The position numbers were made by a program, and so were the translations under genes. Of a stretch of 64,000 nucleotides of DNA, positions 18,789 through 27,340 are shown one piece after another. This DNA comes from Caballeronia sp031450805 (GTDB lineage Bacteria; Pseudomonadota; Gammaproteobacteria; Burkholderiales; Burkholderiaceae): assembly GCF_031450805.1 (NCBI RefSeq), contig NZ_JARTVY010000003.1, positions 1-64,000 on the forward strand, in the 5' to 3' direction. The notes under the pieces are model-generated. The model was given only the letters and a program-made list of their open reading frames with translations, had not been told where the DNA came from and ran no database searches. Numbering within the stretch: position 1 is the first letter of the stretch; each line of letters starts with the position of its first letter.

Positions 18789-19238
18789 TCATGGGATCTT
18801 CGCCGCCTCACCGGGAGCAAGGTGATCGATTAATCTAAGCAGGCACCGCAAAGGCTCTCCTTTTCTGTGAAAAGCGTCGATTTCCGCTTCCTTGCCGCGC
18901 TCGATGACTTCCGTCTCATCCAGCGAGGTATACGCGATGATCGGTGTGTTTGCGAAACGGCGTGATCCGCGCATCGCTAATGCCACGTCAAATCCGTCGC
19001 AAGCCGGCATTTCGATGTCGAGTATGACAACATGCGGCGTCCAAGCAGGCGGCGTCATGAGGGCAGAAGTCCCGCCATCGGCGACGATTGTTCGGATTCC
19101 CTCAGTTGCGAGCGCAGCAGCGAGCGCTTCGGCGCCCGCGATGTCATCATCGACGATGAGGACCGCCACGGGTGGGGTAACAACTGCAAATGGGCCAGGA
19201 TTCCAGATTTTTAAAAGCGGAGCGGGCGCGCCAGGCAT
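18789..19238 (-). CDS. Single-domain response regulator
   Basis: A stand-alone receiver of 149 residues: VLIVDDDIAGAEAL carries the acidic cluster, VVILDIEMPACDGFDVA the phosphoacceptor, IIAYTS the switch Ser. The usual Lys-Pro loop is altered to HRKGEP, so the Lys is kept but the cis-Pro is not. About 25 N-terminal residues (MPGAPAPLLKIWNPGPF) precede the domain and may reflect a later true start. It is convergent with the Cache cyclase gene and could feed that pathway, but no proof exists. Confidence 0.82.
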   Translation of the reverse strand: MPGAPAPLLKIWNPGPFAVVTPPVAVLIVDDDIAGAEALAAALATEGIRTIVADGGTSALMTPPAWTPHVVILDIEMPACDGFDVALAMRGSRRFANTPIIAYTSLDETEVIERGKEAEIDAFHRKGEPLRCLLRLIDHLAPGEAAKIP

Positions 19239-19282
19239 TGTCGGTAACTAAAGAGACCGTTATTTCTGGCAAGCAGCAATGG

Positions 19283-19495
19283 CTATTCCATACTCTCGTC
19301 CACCCACTGCCGTGACTTGACGGAAAGGGCCGGTACCACGAGTTCTGCATCTTGCCGGGCCTCTCCCTCAGTTGGAAACGCTTCCCTCGATTGCCTAAGT
19401 ATGACGGGCTCGCCGTCGCTTGCTCCGTGCAACACGGCAGCCCAAACCCAGCCGCCGGACTGCCTTTCAAGCTTGATCTCGATGGATTGGGGCAT
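19283..19495 (-). CDS. Small hypothetical protein (70 aa)
   Basis: The ATG at 19495 follows AGGAGG with a seven-base spacing. The product (MPQSIEIKLERQSGGWVWAA) looks like a small beta-rich soluble domain with a helical tail; no family recognised. It ends about 45 bases before the start of the receiver gene on the same strand and could be co-transcribed with it. Confidence 0.6.
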   Translation of the reverse strand: MPQSIEIKLERQSGGWVWAAVLHGASDGEPVILRQSREAFPTEGEARQDAELVVPALSVKSRQWVDESME

Positions 19496-20247
19496 TGATG
19501 GCCTCCTGTCTATCTCACTATAGATGACGGAAGCGCGGTGCCACAGCCGGCATCGGGCGCGCGCCGTCTCCCATAGCGACTAGCGCGGCTCCATGCCGCC
19601 CACGGTCGTGAAGCAAACAATGGTACGCACGAATGCCCATCGTCGCAGCCCCCGCATAGGTCGACCGGAACGCTTGACAGTAGCATGCCTTTCGGCCAGC
19701 CAACAAAAGGACACGTCGTCGCTCCCGGCACTACGAACATTGAGTGCCGGTCGCGGCCACGGTAGCGTTTTCGTTTGCAGGTTTCCTTGGTGCCCCACAC
19801 AGTGCCCATCAAGAGCGCAGCGAACTTGTCGCACGATGCAAATTGACGGATGACGATATTCCTCAGCAACAGTCATTGAGGATGCATCTCTTGAACGGCC
19901 GGATCGGGGCCGGGCTGCGTCCATCGGCCCTTCGAGCTCATCGCAGTAAAACGGTCACTGGAATTTCGCCTCCCGAAAGCAGCCGGTCGTGAACGCGCAC
20001 TTCGACCCTTCGCGGTCATCCAACACACACAACAGCGGATGGGCCGGTAGGAAACATAAAGCGGCCCTCTGAAGGCAAGACGCGCGCGCCCAGCGCCGAA
20101 TGCCGACATGATCACGAAGTACCGAAACGAGTCAAGGTGAATGTAAGCTTTGCTATATTGGGCGTCGTACGATCATCGGAGGAGAAACACCGCAGGCCGC
20201 CCCGGTCGTGCGTACGACAAATCGGCTCGCCAACGTTCGGAGTTGAT
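19496..20247. other. Intergenic region, no supported gene
   Basis: About 750 bases. Short frames on both strands lack ribosome sites and family motifs. It should contain the promoter of the kinase gene that follows. Confidence 0.45.
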
Positions 20248-22188
20248 ATGCCCGAGGGAACTGCGGCACAGCGCGTTGCATCGCCTTACCCCGCGCAATT
20301 GCAGCGACGTTGCCGCTTGTATTGTCTGGTATTGCTTCTTGGCTTGCTCTCAATGGCCGTTCATGCCGGCGAGCGGTGGCGAGTCGTCATTCTTCCGGGC
20401 GCCGATCCTACGCAGCCAGCGGTAGCGATCCAAATCCGAGCACTGCGTAGCGCCCTAACTGCGGCTGCGCCAGATGGCGTCGAGTTTTACACAGACTCCC
20501 TTGACGAATTGCGATTCGATCGTGACGACTTGACTCCACAGTTCCTCGCGCTTCTTAAAAAGAAATACGGCAACAAACGAATCGATCTTGTGATTGGCAT
20601 CGCCGACTTCGCGCTCGATTTCACCGCGCGATATCACAGGGACATCTGGCCCAAGACACCCATCCTGATCACAAGCATCGACGAAAGCCGTGTCGCACGC
20701 ATGCCTCCCGAGTTTGCTTATATCCCTTGGCATTTTGACGCGGACAAGACGATTGCCCTTGCAGAAGCGCTCCAGCCGCAAGCGACGCAACTCGTGATCG
20801 TGGCAGGAAACAGCAATTTCGACGACTTTACCTCGCGGCTGGCTGAACAGGCGGCTCGATCCCGGCGAGCTCGAAAATGGGAGGTAAGCATATGGAGCGG
20901 GCTCACCCTCGAGGAACTGAAGACTCGGCTCCGCGCACTTGACCCGTCCGCCGCTGCAGTTATCTATACGACGATGTATCGCGACCGTGAAAGCCGAACC
21001 TATTTCCCGTTTGAAGTTGTCGCTCCGATCGCACATGCGTCGCGCGCTCCCATTTACGGGTGGTATCCCACTTACCTGAATCAAGGTCTGATAGGCGGTG
21101 CTTTTATAAGCTACGAGGACAACGGACGCCGAGCGGGCGAGCTCGCCGCATCCATCTTGCTTGGCAAGGTATCGCCCCACAGTGCGACTTTGCCGACGCA
21201 GCGATCTCGATGCATTGTCGACAGAGGCCAGGCCAATAAATTGGCGGTTCGCTCCGCTCTGATTCCGGACGACTGTGAGCAACTCAATGTGCCTCTATCC
21301 CTTTGGAATCAATATCGAGGCACTGTTCTCTTCGTGGCTGCTGTGGTAGCGCTGCAAGCTTTAACAATTGCGGCGTTGCTCTGGCAGCATCGCAAGCGAA
21401 GACTCGCCGAAGAAGCCGCAACCGTACGTGCCAACGAGCTCGCCAGAGCTACACGCATCTCGTCTGCCGGTGAGTTGAGCGCATCGATTGCGCACGAAGT
21501 TGGGCAACCGCTAGGGGCCATTCTGAGCAACGCCGACGCGGCGGGGATGATCCTGGAGCATCGCGAGCCCGAAGTGGCAGAACTTCAGCAGATTCTTGCT
21601 GATGTGCGCCGTGATGCAGTACGCGCGAGTCAGGTAGTTCAACGCCTGCGCGATTTGCTGCGAAAGCACCCCGTCGAGTTCGTCGAACTGAACTTAAATT
21701 TCACTATCGACGAAACACTGACGTTGTTGGCGCCTGAAGCTCGACGTCGCCATGTCGCTATCGAGTCGAACCTCTGTACGACATGTCCCGACGTCGTCGG
21801 AGATCGGATTCAGCTTCAGCAGGTACTTCTCAATCTTTCAGTCAACGCCATGGACGCAATGCATGAGACGGAGCCTTCGGAGCGCCTTCTCACGATAACG
21901 ACTCAACCCTGCGAGCACGGCGTCGAGCTGACCGTTGCCGATCGCGGTCACGGCATCCCGGAAGCAATGCGACCGAAGCTCTTCGAATCGTTTTTCACCA
22001 CTAAAGTCCACGGCATGGGACTTGGGCTCTCAATTGTTCGGACGATCGTCGAGTGCCATGGCGGCACCATCACGTCCCGGTCCAGGGAAGGCGGTGGAAG
22101 CGCATTTGTCGTATGGCTTCCCTCTGCAGGGCGCAGTCGTTTCCACGCGCGGCATTTGCATCTTCGTAACGCGGCGCGTGAAATGTGA
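20248..22188 (+). CDS. Sensor histidine kinase with periplasmic ABC_sub_bind-like domain
   Basis: I place the start at ATG 20248 (GGAG seven bases upstream); a GTG at 20137 would add 37 residues. After a signal anchor (CLVLLLGLLSMAVHA) a periplasmic domain of about 330 residues resembles the ABC_sub_bind type (WRVVILPGADPTQPA, KRIDLVIGIADFALDF, PTYLNQGLIGGAFISYED). A second helix (GTVLFVAAVVALQALTIAAL) leads to HisKA with IAHEVGQPLGAILSNADAAG and an ATPase domain (NLSVNAMDAM, DRGHGIPE, GMGLGLSIVRTI). No receiver is fused and no regulator gene is next to it. It converges on the alkylsulfatase gene 30 bases away. Confidence 0.88.
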   Translation: MPEGTAAQRVASPYPAQLQRRCRLYCLVLLLGLLSMAVHAGERWRVVILPGADPTQPAVAIQIRALRSALTAAAPDGVEFYTDSLDELRFDRDDLTPQFLALLKKKYGNKRIDLVIGIADFALDFTARYHRDIWPKTPILITSIDESRVARMPPEFAYIPWHFDADKTIALAEALQPQATQLVIVAGNSNFDDFTSRLAEQAARSRRARKWEVSIWSGLTLEELKTRLRALDPSAAAVIYTTMYRDRESRTYFPFEVVAPIAHASRAPIYGWYPTYLNQGLIGGAFISYEDNGRRAGELAASILLGKVSPHSATLPTQRSRCIVDRGQANKLAVRSALIPDDCEQLNVPLSLWNQYRGTVLFVAAVVALQALTIAALLWQHRKRRLAEEAATVRANELARATRISSAGELSASIAHEVGQPLGAILSNADAAGMILEHREPEVAELQQILADVRRDAVRASQVVQRLRDLLRKHPVEFVELNLNFTIDETLTLLAPEARRRHVAIESNLCTTCPDVVGDRIQLQQVLLNLSVNAMDAMHETEPSERLLTITTQPCEHGVELTVADRGHGIPEAMRPKLFESFFTTKVHGMGLGLSIVRTIVECHGGTITSRSREGGGSAFVVWLPSAGRSRFHARHLHLRNAAREM

Positions 22189-22218
22189 CCTAAGGATTTC
22201 GGAGCACGGCCTTTTTTA

Positions 22219-24186
22219 TCAAGGCTCAGCGATTGTGAACCAGAAATCGAACTTGTCGAAGTTTCCGAGCATGTCCTTGAATTTTGCCGAGTCGCCATCG
22301 ATCTTGACCTGACCGCTCTCGGCGAGATTGCCGAGCTTGATCTTCCCGAGAGCAATGTCGTCAAGCGTCGCGCGATTCAACGTGACGGTGCCATCCGCCT
22401 TGTCCAGTTGCTTGTTCTTCCGATAGTTCATCACCCCGTTCTTCACCGTCAACACGTACTGCTCTTTCGTATCCGGGAAACTCAGGTTGTAGACATAGGA
22501 CTTGTCTCCCGCTCTCGGTCCGTTGAGGTGAATGGCCAGGAAGTCGAGGAACATGTCGGTTGTCATGCCGCGAATGATGTCGGGCGAACTTGTATTAGGT
22601 GTCGCCGCCTTCTGCACACCGCCGCGCAACTCTTGCGCGCCCGACAAATAGAAGTTGCGCGCCGGCCCCGACTCGGCCTGATAGCCCAGTTGCTCCAGCG
22701 CGTCCGCTTCGACACTGCGCGCCTCACGATTCTGCGGATCAGCGAAGACAACCTTGTTCGCGACTGTGGCAGCCCAGCGATAATCCCCTTGTCTGTACGC
22801 AGCCTTCGCGGTGTCGATCATCTTGGCCGCGCCAACCATCGCGACGTACTTCTTAGCTTCTTCCGCCGGCGGATACGGGTTGAAGTTCGCCGGGTTGCCG
22901 TCCCAGAAGCCGAGATAAAGTTGGTATGTCGCACGAACATTGTGCTTCAGGTCTCCGTAGTAGCCACGGTTATAGAACTCCTTCGCGAGGCTGTCTGGGA
23001 GCCTGAACTGCTCGGCGATCTCGTTCATCGTCAAGCCCTGGTTGGCCATGCGCAACACCTGATCGTTGATGTACTTATATAGGTCGCGCTGTTTTTCCAA
23101 ATGTTCGACGACGCGCTGATTGCCCCACTGCGGCCAATGATGACTGCCGAATGACACTACGGCGTCGCTGCCCCACATGTCGATGGTTTCGTCGAGCGTG
23201 CTCGTCCATTTCTGCGCGCTGCGCACTTTCGCACCGCGCAGCGTGAGGAGGTTGTGCAGCGTGTGATTGGCGTCCTCTGCCAGGTCGATTGCCTTGAACT
23301 GCGGGAAGTAGAAGAGCATCTCGGCGGGCGCTTCGGTGCCGGGGGCCATCTGGAAAACGATGTCGATACCGTCGATGGTCATCTTTTCGCCGGTCTTTTC
23401 GACGAGCTTGTTCGGCGGGAACAGCGTGATGGTGCCCGCCGCCGTCGTGAGACCGAGACCGCCGCCGACTGTCCCTTCCGGATTCTTCGGGAGCAGATTG
23501 CCGTACATGTACGACGCGCGCCGACTCATTACATTGCCCGCGAAGACGTTCTCGCTGACGGCTTCCGCCATGAAACTTTCGGGCGCGACGACTGGGATTT
23601 TGCCCGAGCGAACGTCCGCTTCGTCCACAACCGCTCGAATGCCTGCGAAGTGATCGACGTGCGAGTGCGTGAAGATCACACCGGTCACGGGTAAGCGCTC
23701 GACTTTGTCGTTGACCAAATCGAGGGCAGCCTTTGCGGTCTCGGTGGACGTCAACGGATCGATAACGACCCAGCCCGTCTTCCCGCGAATGAAGGTCATG
23801 TTTGCGAGGTCGATGTTACGCACTTGATAGATTCCATCGACCACCTTGAAGAGTCCGCGCGTGGACAGCAGCTCCGATTGCCGCCATAGGCTCGGATTTA
23901 CTGTGGCCGGAGCAGGACCGTTCTGATGCAGGAAATCATACTGGGAGAGATCGATGACGGTGTTGCCGGCGGTGCCTTTGATCACCGCACTCGGCAGATC
24001 GGCAATGAAGCCCCGACGCACGTCCTCGAAATCCTGCGTGTTTGAGAACGGCAGATAGTCTGCGACCGCCTGGTTGGCCTTGCGTGTAGCGTCGGTCGCC
24101 GGATTGGGCGCGGCGCTCGTCACGCTGACGGCAGCGTCGAGGGCCATGATGGCAATCGCGGCTAGCCATCTGAGTTTCCTAGACAT
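22219..24186 (-). CDS. sdsA: Alkylsulfatase (SdsA1-type metallo-beta-lactamase fold)
   Basis: Secreted zinc enzyme that hydrolyses primary alkyl sulfates such as SDS to alcohol plus sulfate. It has a signal peptide (LRWLAAIAIMALDAAVSVTSA), the lactamase zinc motif THSHVDH (residues 173-179), further ligands in DLAEDANHTLHNL and SFGSHHWPQWG, a helical dimerisation domain and a C-terminal SCP2-like domain (SYVYNLSFPDTKEQY). Its 655 residues match SdsA1/Pseudomonas length. The upstream palindromic array (24258-24286) is interrupted by an IS21 element only about 120 bases from the start codon, so expression may have changed. It could be called yjcS by others. Confidence 0.93.
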   Translation of the reverse strand: MSRKLRWLAAIAIMALDAAVSVTSAAPNPATDATRKANQAVADYLPFSNTQDFEDVRRGFIADLPSAVIKGTAGNTVIDLSQYDFLHQNGPAPATVNPSLWRQSELLSTRGLFKVVDGIYQVRNIDLANMTFIRGKTGWVVIDPLTSTETAKAALDLVNDKVERLPVTGVIFTHSHVDHFAGIRAVVDEADVRSGKIPVVAPESFMAEAVSENVFAGNVMSRRASYMYGNLLPKNPEGTVGGGLGLTTAAGTITLFPPNKLVEKTGEKMTIDGIDIVFQMAPGTEAPAEMLFYFPQFKAIDLAEDANHTLHNLLTLRGAKVRSAQKWTSTLDETIDMWGSDAVVSFGSHHWPQWGNQRVVEHLEKQRDLYKYINDQVLRMANQGLTMNEIAEQFRLPDSLAKEFYNRGYYGDLKHNVRATYQLYLGFWDGNPANFNPYPPAEEAKKYVAMVGAAKMIDTAKAAYRQGDYRWAATVANKVVFADPQNREARSVEADALEQLGYQAESGPARNFYLSGAQELRGGVQKAATPNTSSPDIIRGMTTDMFLDFLAIHLNGPRAGDKSYVYNLSFPDTKEQYVLTVKNGVMNYRKNKQLDKADGTVTLNRATLDDIALGKIKLGNLAESGQVKIDGDSAKFKDMLGNFDKFDFWFTIAEP

Positions 24187-24257
24187 GTTCTACCCCTGTT
24201 GGAATGAACGACGTTAAGAATCATTCACCCCAACGCCGGTGCGCGCCATAGGGATAT

Positions 24258-24286
24258 GGGGCAACTGCCGTTGCCCCTTGGGGCAA
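24258..24286. promoter_or_regulatory. GGGGCAA palindromic array upstream of sdsA
   Basis: Perfect inverted repeat GGGGCAAC / GTTGCCCC (24258-24265 and 24270-24277, 4-base spacer) followed after two bases by a third half-site GGGGCAA (24280-24286), so that TTGCCCC-TT-GGGGCAA is a second palindrome. It lies 72-100 bases upstream of the alkylsulfatase start. Similar half-sites occur across the IS21 insertion at 26866-26892. Confidence 0.6.
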
Positions 24287-24430
24287 TGGCTTTCCGAGAA
24301 CCCCGATGGGCGGGCAAATTCCCCCACCTGTGGGCACCTCAAAATCCCCCACCTAGAGACACGCGGAGCATGATGCTGACGCGGTCTGGCAGGACGTTAC
24401 CTTGCACCTCTCGAAGAATGAACAAGAGGG

Positions 24431-26017
24431 GTGGCTGGAGTGAACGTCTTGAAGCCGCATCTGCAAACAACCATCGCCACACTCGTCGCTGCGGGCAAAT
24501 GTCAGCGGGAAATCTCCCGGGTTACCGGGGTTGATCGGAAGACGATTCGCAAGTACCAGGAGCAATTCGCAGCGGCGCAAGCAAATTCCCCCACGGTGCC
24601 CACCGGCTGCGCGCTGCAAATTCCTCCACCATGCCCACCGACAAAGGGCAGCCAGATATCAGCTTGCGAGCCTCACCGGGAGTTCATAGAGGCTCAATTG
24701 CGGCTTCGGCGCAATGCCATGGCCATCTACCAGGATCTGGTGGACCGATTTGGTTTTGTCGCTGGATACGACAGCGTCAAGCGGTTCGTGCGGACAATGC
24801 GTCAGCACGAGCCGGCCCAGTTCGACCGGCTGGACTTCATGCCTGGCGAAGAGGCGCAGGTTGACTATGGCGAAGGCGCCCTGACCAGGGTGCCGGGCAC
24901 CAACCGATACCGCAAGCCCCGGCTGTTCGTGATGACGCTGCGTTACTCGCGGCGCAGCTTCCGCCGCGTCGTGTGGAAGTCCAGCAAACAGGTCTGGGCT
25001 GAACTGCACGAGCAGGCCTGGCGCCACTTTGGTGGCGTCACGCAGTACGTCGTTCTCGACAATCTGAAGGAAGGCGTAGTCAAACCGGACCTGTACGAGC
25101 CGGAGCTCAATCCGGTGTATGCCGCCATGCTCGCTCACTACGGCGTGGTGGCGGACCCAGCCCGCGTACGGGATCCGAATCGCAAGGGCACCGTCGAGAA
25201 CGCAATCCAGCACACTCAGGGCACGGCCCTGAAGGGGCGACGATTCGAATCGATCGAGGAGCAAAACGCCTTCCTTGATCAATGGGAATCGAACTGGGCG
25301 GCCAGAAGGATCCACGGCAGCACCCGTCGCCAGGTTCAGGCGATGTTCGAGGAAGAGCGCCCCCATCTAGGTGCTTTGCCCACGCGCAGTTTCGAATACT
25401 TCACCGACAAGGTCTACACGGTCTGCGACGACACGTGCGTACGGGTGGATCACAGCAGCTACGCCGCCCGACCGGCTCTCATCGGCAGCCAGGTGCTCGT
25501 ACGCAAGTTTGCCCGTCGCCTGGAAGTCCGCAACCTCCAGACACAGGCATTGCTGCGCACGCACGTTCTGGCCGACAAGCCGGGATCAGTGGTGTTGCCG
25601 CACGATGAGCGACCGTTCAATCCCTCCCGGGAAACGCGCCGCATCTTGTTGCAGGCCAAGGCGATCGGGCCGTCGGCCGAGCGTTTGTGTCAGCAGCTGT
25701 TCGATACGGAAGGGAGAATCGGTCAGCGCAAGCTCTGGGGCATCGTCGGTCTCGCCCGGCGCTACCCCCGCCGCCTGATCGATTCGGCGTGCGAGATCGC
25801 TGTGAGAGAAGGTGTGACCAGCTACAAGCAGGTCAAAGCGCTAACCGAGCGTCTTCTGGAGCAGGCGCTGGCTGAACTGGACACGCCCATCCAGGGCGAA
25901 CTGCCCTTGACTCAAGAACATCACCTCATCCGGGACGGCGACGACTATGCCGACCTGTTCACCCTCGGCGCCAGTCATAGCGCCGCCATGTCATCACCCA
26001 ACGGAGATCTCTCTTGA
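24431..26017 (+). CDS. istA: IS21 transposase IstA
   Basis: Recognises element ends and performs the DDE strand transfer. N-terminal helix-turn-helix (KCQREISRVTGVDRKTIRKYQ), catalytic core with MPGEEAQVDYGEG, TQYVVLDNLKEGV and RKGTVENAIQH, and a C-terminal basic domain. Length 528 residues is normal to slightly long. A Pro-rich stretch at residues 54-70 (ANSPTVPT, LQIPPPCPP) is encoded by two further copies of the terminal repeat. GTG 24431 or GTG 24440 is the start. It overlaps istB. Confidence 0.93.
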   Translation: MAGVNVLKPHLQTTIATLVAAGKCQREISRVTGVDRKTIRKYQEQFAAAQANSPTVPTGCALQIPPPCPPTKGSQISACEPHREFIEAQLRLRRNAMAIYQDLVDRFGFVAGYDSVKRFVRTMRQHEPAQFDRLDFMPGEEAQVDYGEGALTRVPGTNRYRKPRLFVMTLRYSRRSFRRVVWKSSKQVWAELHEQAWRHFGGVTQYVVLDNLKEGVVKPDLYEPELNPVYAAMLAHYGVVADPARVRDPNRKGTVENAIQHTQGTALKGRRFESIEEQNAFLDQWESNWAARRIHGSTRRQVQAMFEEERPHLGALPTRSFEYFTDKVYTVCDDTCVRVDHSSYAARPALIGSQVLVRKFARRLEVRNLQTQALLRTHVLADKPGSVVLPHDERPFNPSRETRRILLQAKAIGPSAERLCQQLFDTEGRIGQRKLWGIVGLARRYPRRLIDSACEIAVREGVTSYKQVKALTERLLEQALAELDTPIQGELPLTQEHHLIRDGDDYADLFTLGASHSAAMSSPNGDLS

Positions 26018-26787
26018 GCATGAGCCTCGCTGAAATTGACCGCGCGCTGCGCGAACTGCGTCTGTCTGGCATCAGCGCGACGCTGGAAACGAGGGTGCTG
26101 CAAGCCCAGGCCAGCCAGCAGCCGTTCCTCGAAACCTTCTCCATGATTCTGCAGGACGAGCTCGATCGGCGGCAATCCAGGCTTCTCGAACGACGTTATC
26201 AGCAGTCCGGTCTGGACGAGCGAAAAACCTTGAGTGACTTCGACTGGTCCTTCAACCCCAAAGTACCTCGTCAGGCTTGCTTCGAGTTACATACCCTGAA
26301 GTTCGTCGCCGACAGCGACAACGCATTGCTGATAGGAAAAACGGGCACCGGCAAAAGCCACGTCGCCAAGGCCATCGCCTACAACGCCACCCTGCAGGGA
26401 AGGAAGGTGCGCTACGTCGAGTCCGACACCGTGTTCGCCGGCTATGCTGTGGAAACGCGGGCCGATCAGGACCGTCTGCTCAAGGCACTCGTTGAGCCCG
26501 AACTTCTCGTGCTTGACGATCTGTTCCTCGCCAAACGCATCCCTGATGCCGCGGCCGAACTGCTGCAGACCCTTGTTCACCAACGATACAAGCATCGCCG
26601 CAGCATTCTCGTCACATCCAACCGCATCGTCCAGGACTGGGGGCGCTACCTTCGCGACAGCACCATGGCCTCGACGATTCTTGACCGTCTCCTGCATCGC
26701 TCAAAACTCCTCGAGTTTGAAGGAAAGAGTTATCGCCTCCGGGAAGCAGCGACCAGGCTTGCCGTCACTGAGGAATCCGACGCATAA
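26014..26787 (+). CDS. istB: IS21 helper ATPase IstB
   Basis: AAA+ ATPase that regulates IstA and target choice. Walker A GKTGTGKS at residues 108-115, Walker B LLVLDDLF, sensor ILVTSNR, 257 residues. The TTG at 26014 overlaps the istA stop (TTGA) with GGAG seven bases upstream; ATG 26020 is the alternative. The pair appears intact, so the element is probably mobile. Confidence 0.93.
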   Translation: MSMSLAEIDRALRELRLSGISATLETRVLQAQASQQPFLETFSMILQDELDRRQSRLLERRYQQSGLDERKTLSDFDWSFNPKVPRQACFELHTLKFVADSDNALLIGKTGTGKSHVAKAIAYNATLQGRKVRYVESDTVFAGYAVETRADQDRLLKALVEPELLVLDDLFLAKRIPDAAAELLQTLVHQRYKHRRSILVTSNRIVQDWGRYLRDSTMASTILDRLLHRSKLLEFEGKSYRLREAATRLAVTEESDA

Positions 26788-26865
26788 TCCACTGGTCCTG
26801 CCTGGGGGAATTTAGCCGCCCACAGGTGGAGGAGTTTGAACTGCCCATCCGGGCCGAGAATTAGA

Positions 26866-26892
26866 TTGCCCCTGCGGGCAAACGCTTTGCCC
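26866..26892. promoter_or_regulatory. Second GGGCAA palindromic array, right of IS21
   Basis: TTGCCCC - TGC - GGGCAAA - CGC - TTTGCCC: the last two arms form a perfect 7-bp inverted repeat (26876-26892) and the first two another. The half-sites match those at 24258-24286 left of IS21. It lies about 70 bases upstream of the truncated membrane-protein gene, consistent with one bidirectional operator region before the insertion. Confidence 0.55.
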
Positions 26893-26962
26893 GTTCTCCC
26901 AATAGCGCGATTGGCCCTCTAATGCCATCTTTCCACGACAAACCGTTCATCGAGAGTCAAAG

Positions 26963-27313
26963 ATGCGGGCATCAGAGGAAAGGCCGGATGGCGCCGTGAG
27001 CGCCCGCTTCGAGCAATCTTCGTTGGAATTCTCGATCGTCCGCGACGATGCAGCATTTCGCTTACAGCGACGAATCGGTCTGATACCCTATGAAGGTTTA
27101 GGCGTCGCTCGGCGCGCGCTTTTCCTGGCGGCGATTTGCTGGCTTCCCACCGCTGTATGGGCCGTTGCGACTGGCCGCGCATCACTGACTCATGGCGAGG
27201 GCTCGCTCGCTTCACACTTCGGCATCCATGTCCGCTGCTTGGTTGCGATTCCGCTGCTCGTCGTCGCCGAGCATACGGCTCAACGATCGTTTCGGCCGTT
27301 CCTACAATACTGA
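26963..27313 (+). pseudogene. Membrane protein gene truncated by IS3-family element
   Basis: The N-terminal part reads MRASEERPDGAVSARFEQSS, then LQRRIGLIPYEGLGVARRALF, hydrophobic AAICWLPTAVWAVATG, and SLASHFGIHVRCLVAIPLLVVAEHTA. This matches the start of a larger multi-spanning protein type seen in Burkholderiaceae. Host sequence ends at 27310 where the IS3-family end (TGACCCTGCC) begins, and the frame runs into a stop at once. The rest of the gene is not in the window, so a deletion accompanied the insertion. Confidence 0.7.
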
Positions 27314-27340
27314 CCCTGCCTCCTTTCCACGTACAGCAAA

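Larger units (their letters stand above)
24307..26847 (+). mobile_element. IS21-family insertion sequence
   Basis: istA and istB are flanked by multiple related terminal repeats. Left: CAAATTCCCCCACC at 24315 and CAAAATCCCCCACC at 24340 (25-bp period). Right, inverted: 26816-26838 (CAAACTCCTCCACC read on the minus strand) and 26801-26815. TGGGC occurs at both outer ends, so I set the limits there; the exact ends and a target duplication were not established. It sits between the alkylsulfatase and a truncated membrane-protein gene. Confidence 0.85.

Noticed and set aside
22189..22218. Terminator between the kinase and alkylsulfatase genes
   Set aside because: There is a T-run (TTTTTT) but no GC-rich inverted repeat before it.
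24187..24250. Sigma-54 promoter before the alkylsulfatase
   Set aside because: GG and GC elements do not fall at the 10-base spacing needed.
24298..26856. Target-site duplication of IS21
   Set aside because: Flanking bases do not show an unambiguous direct repeat, and the exact ends are uncertain.
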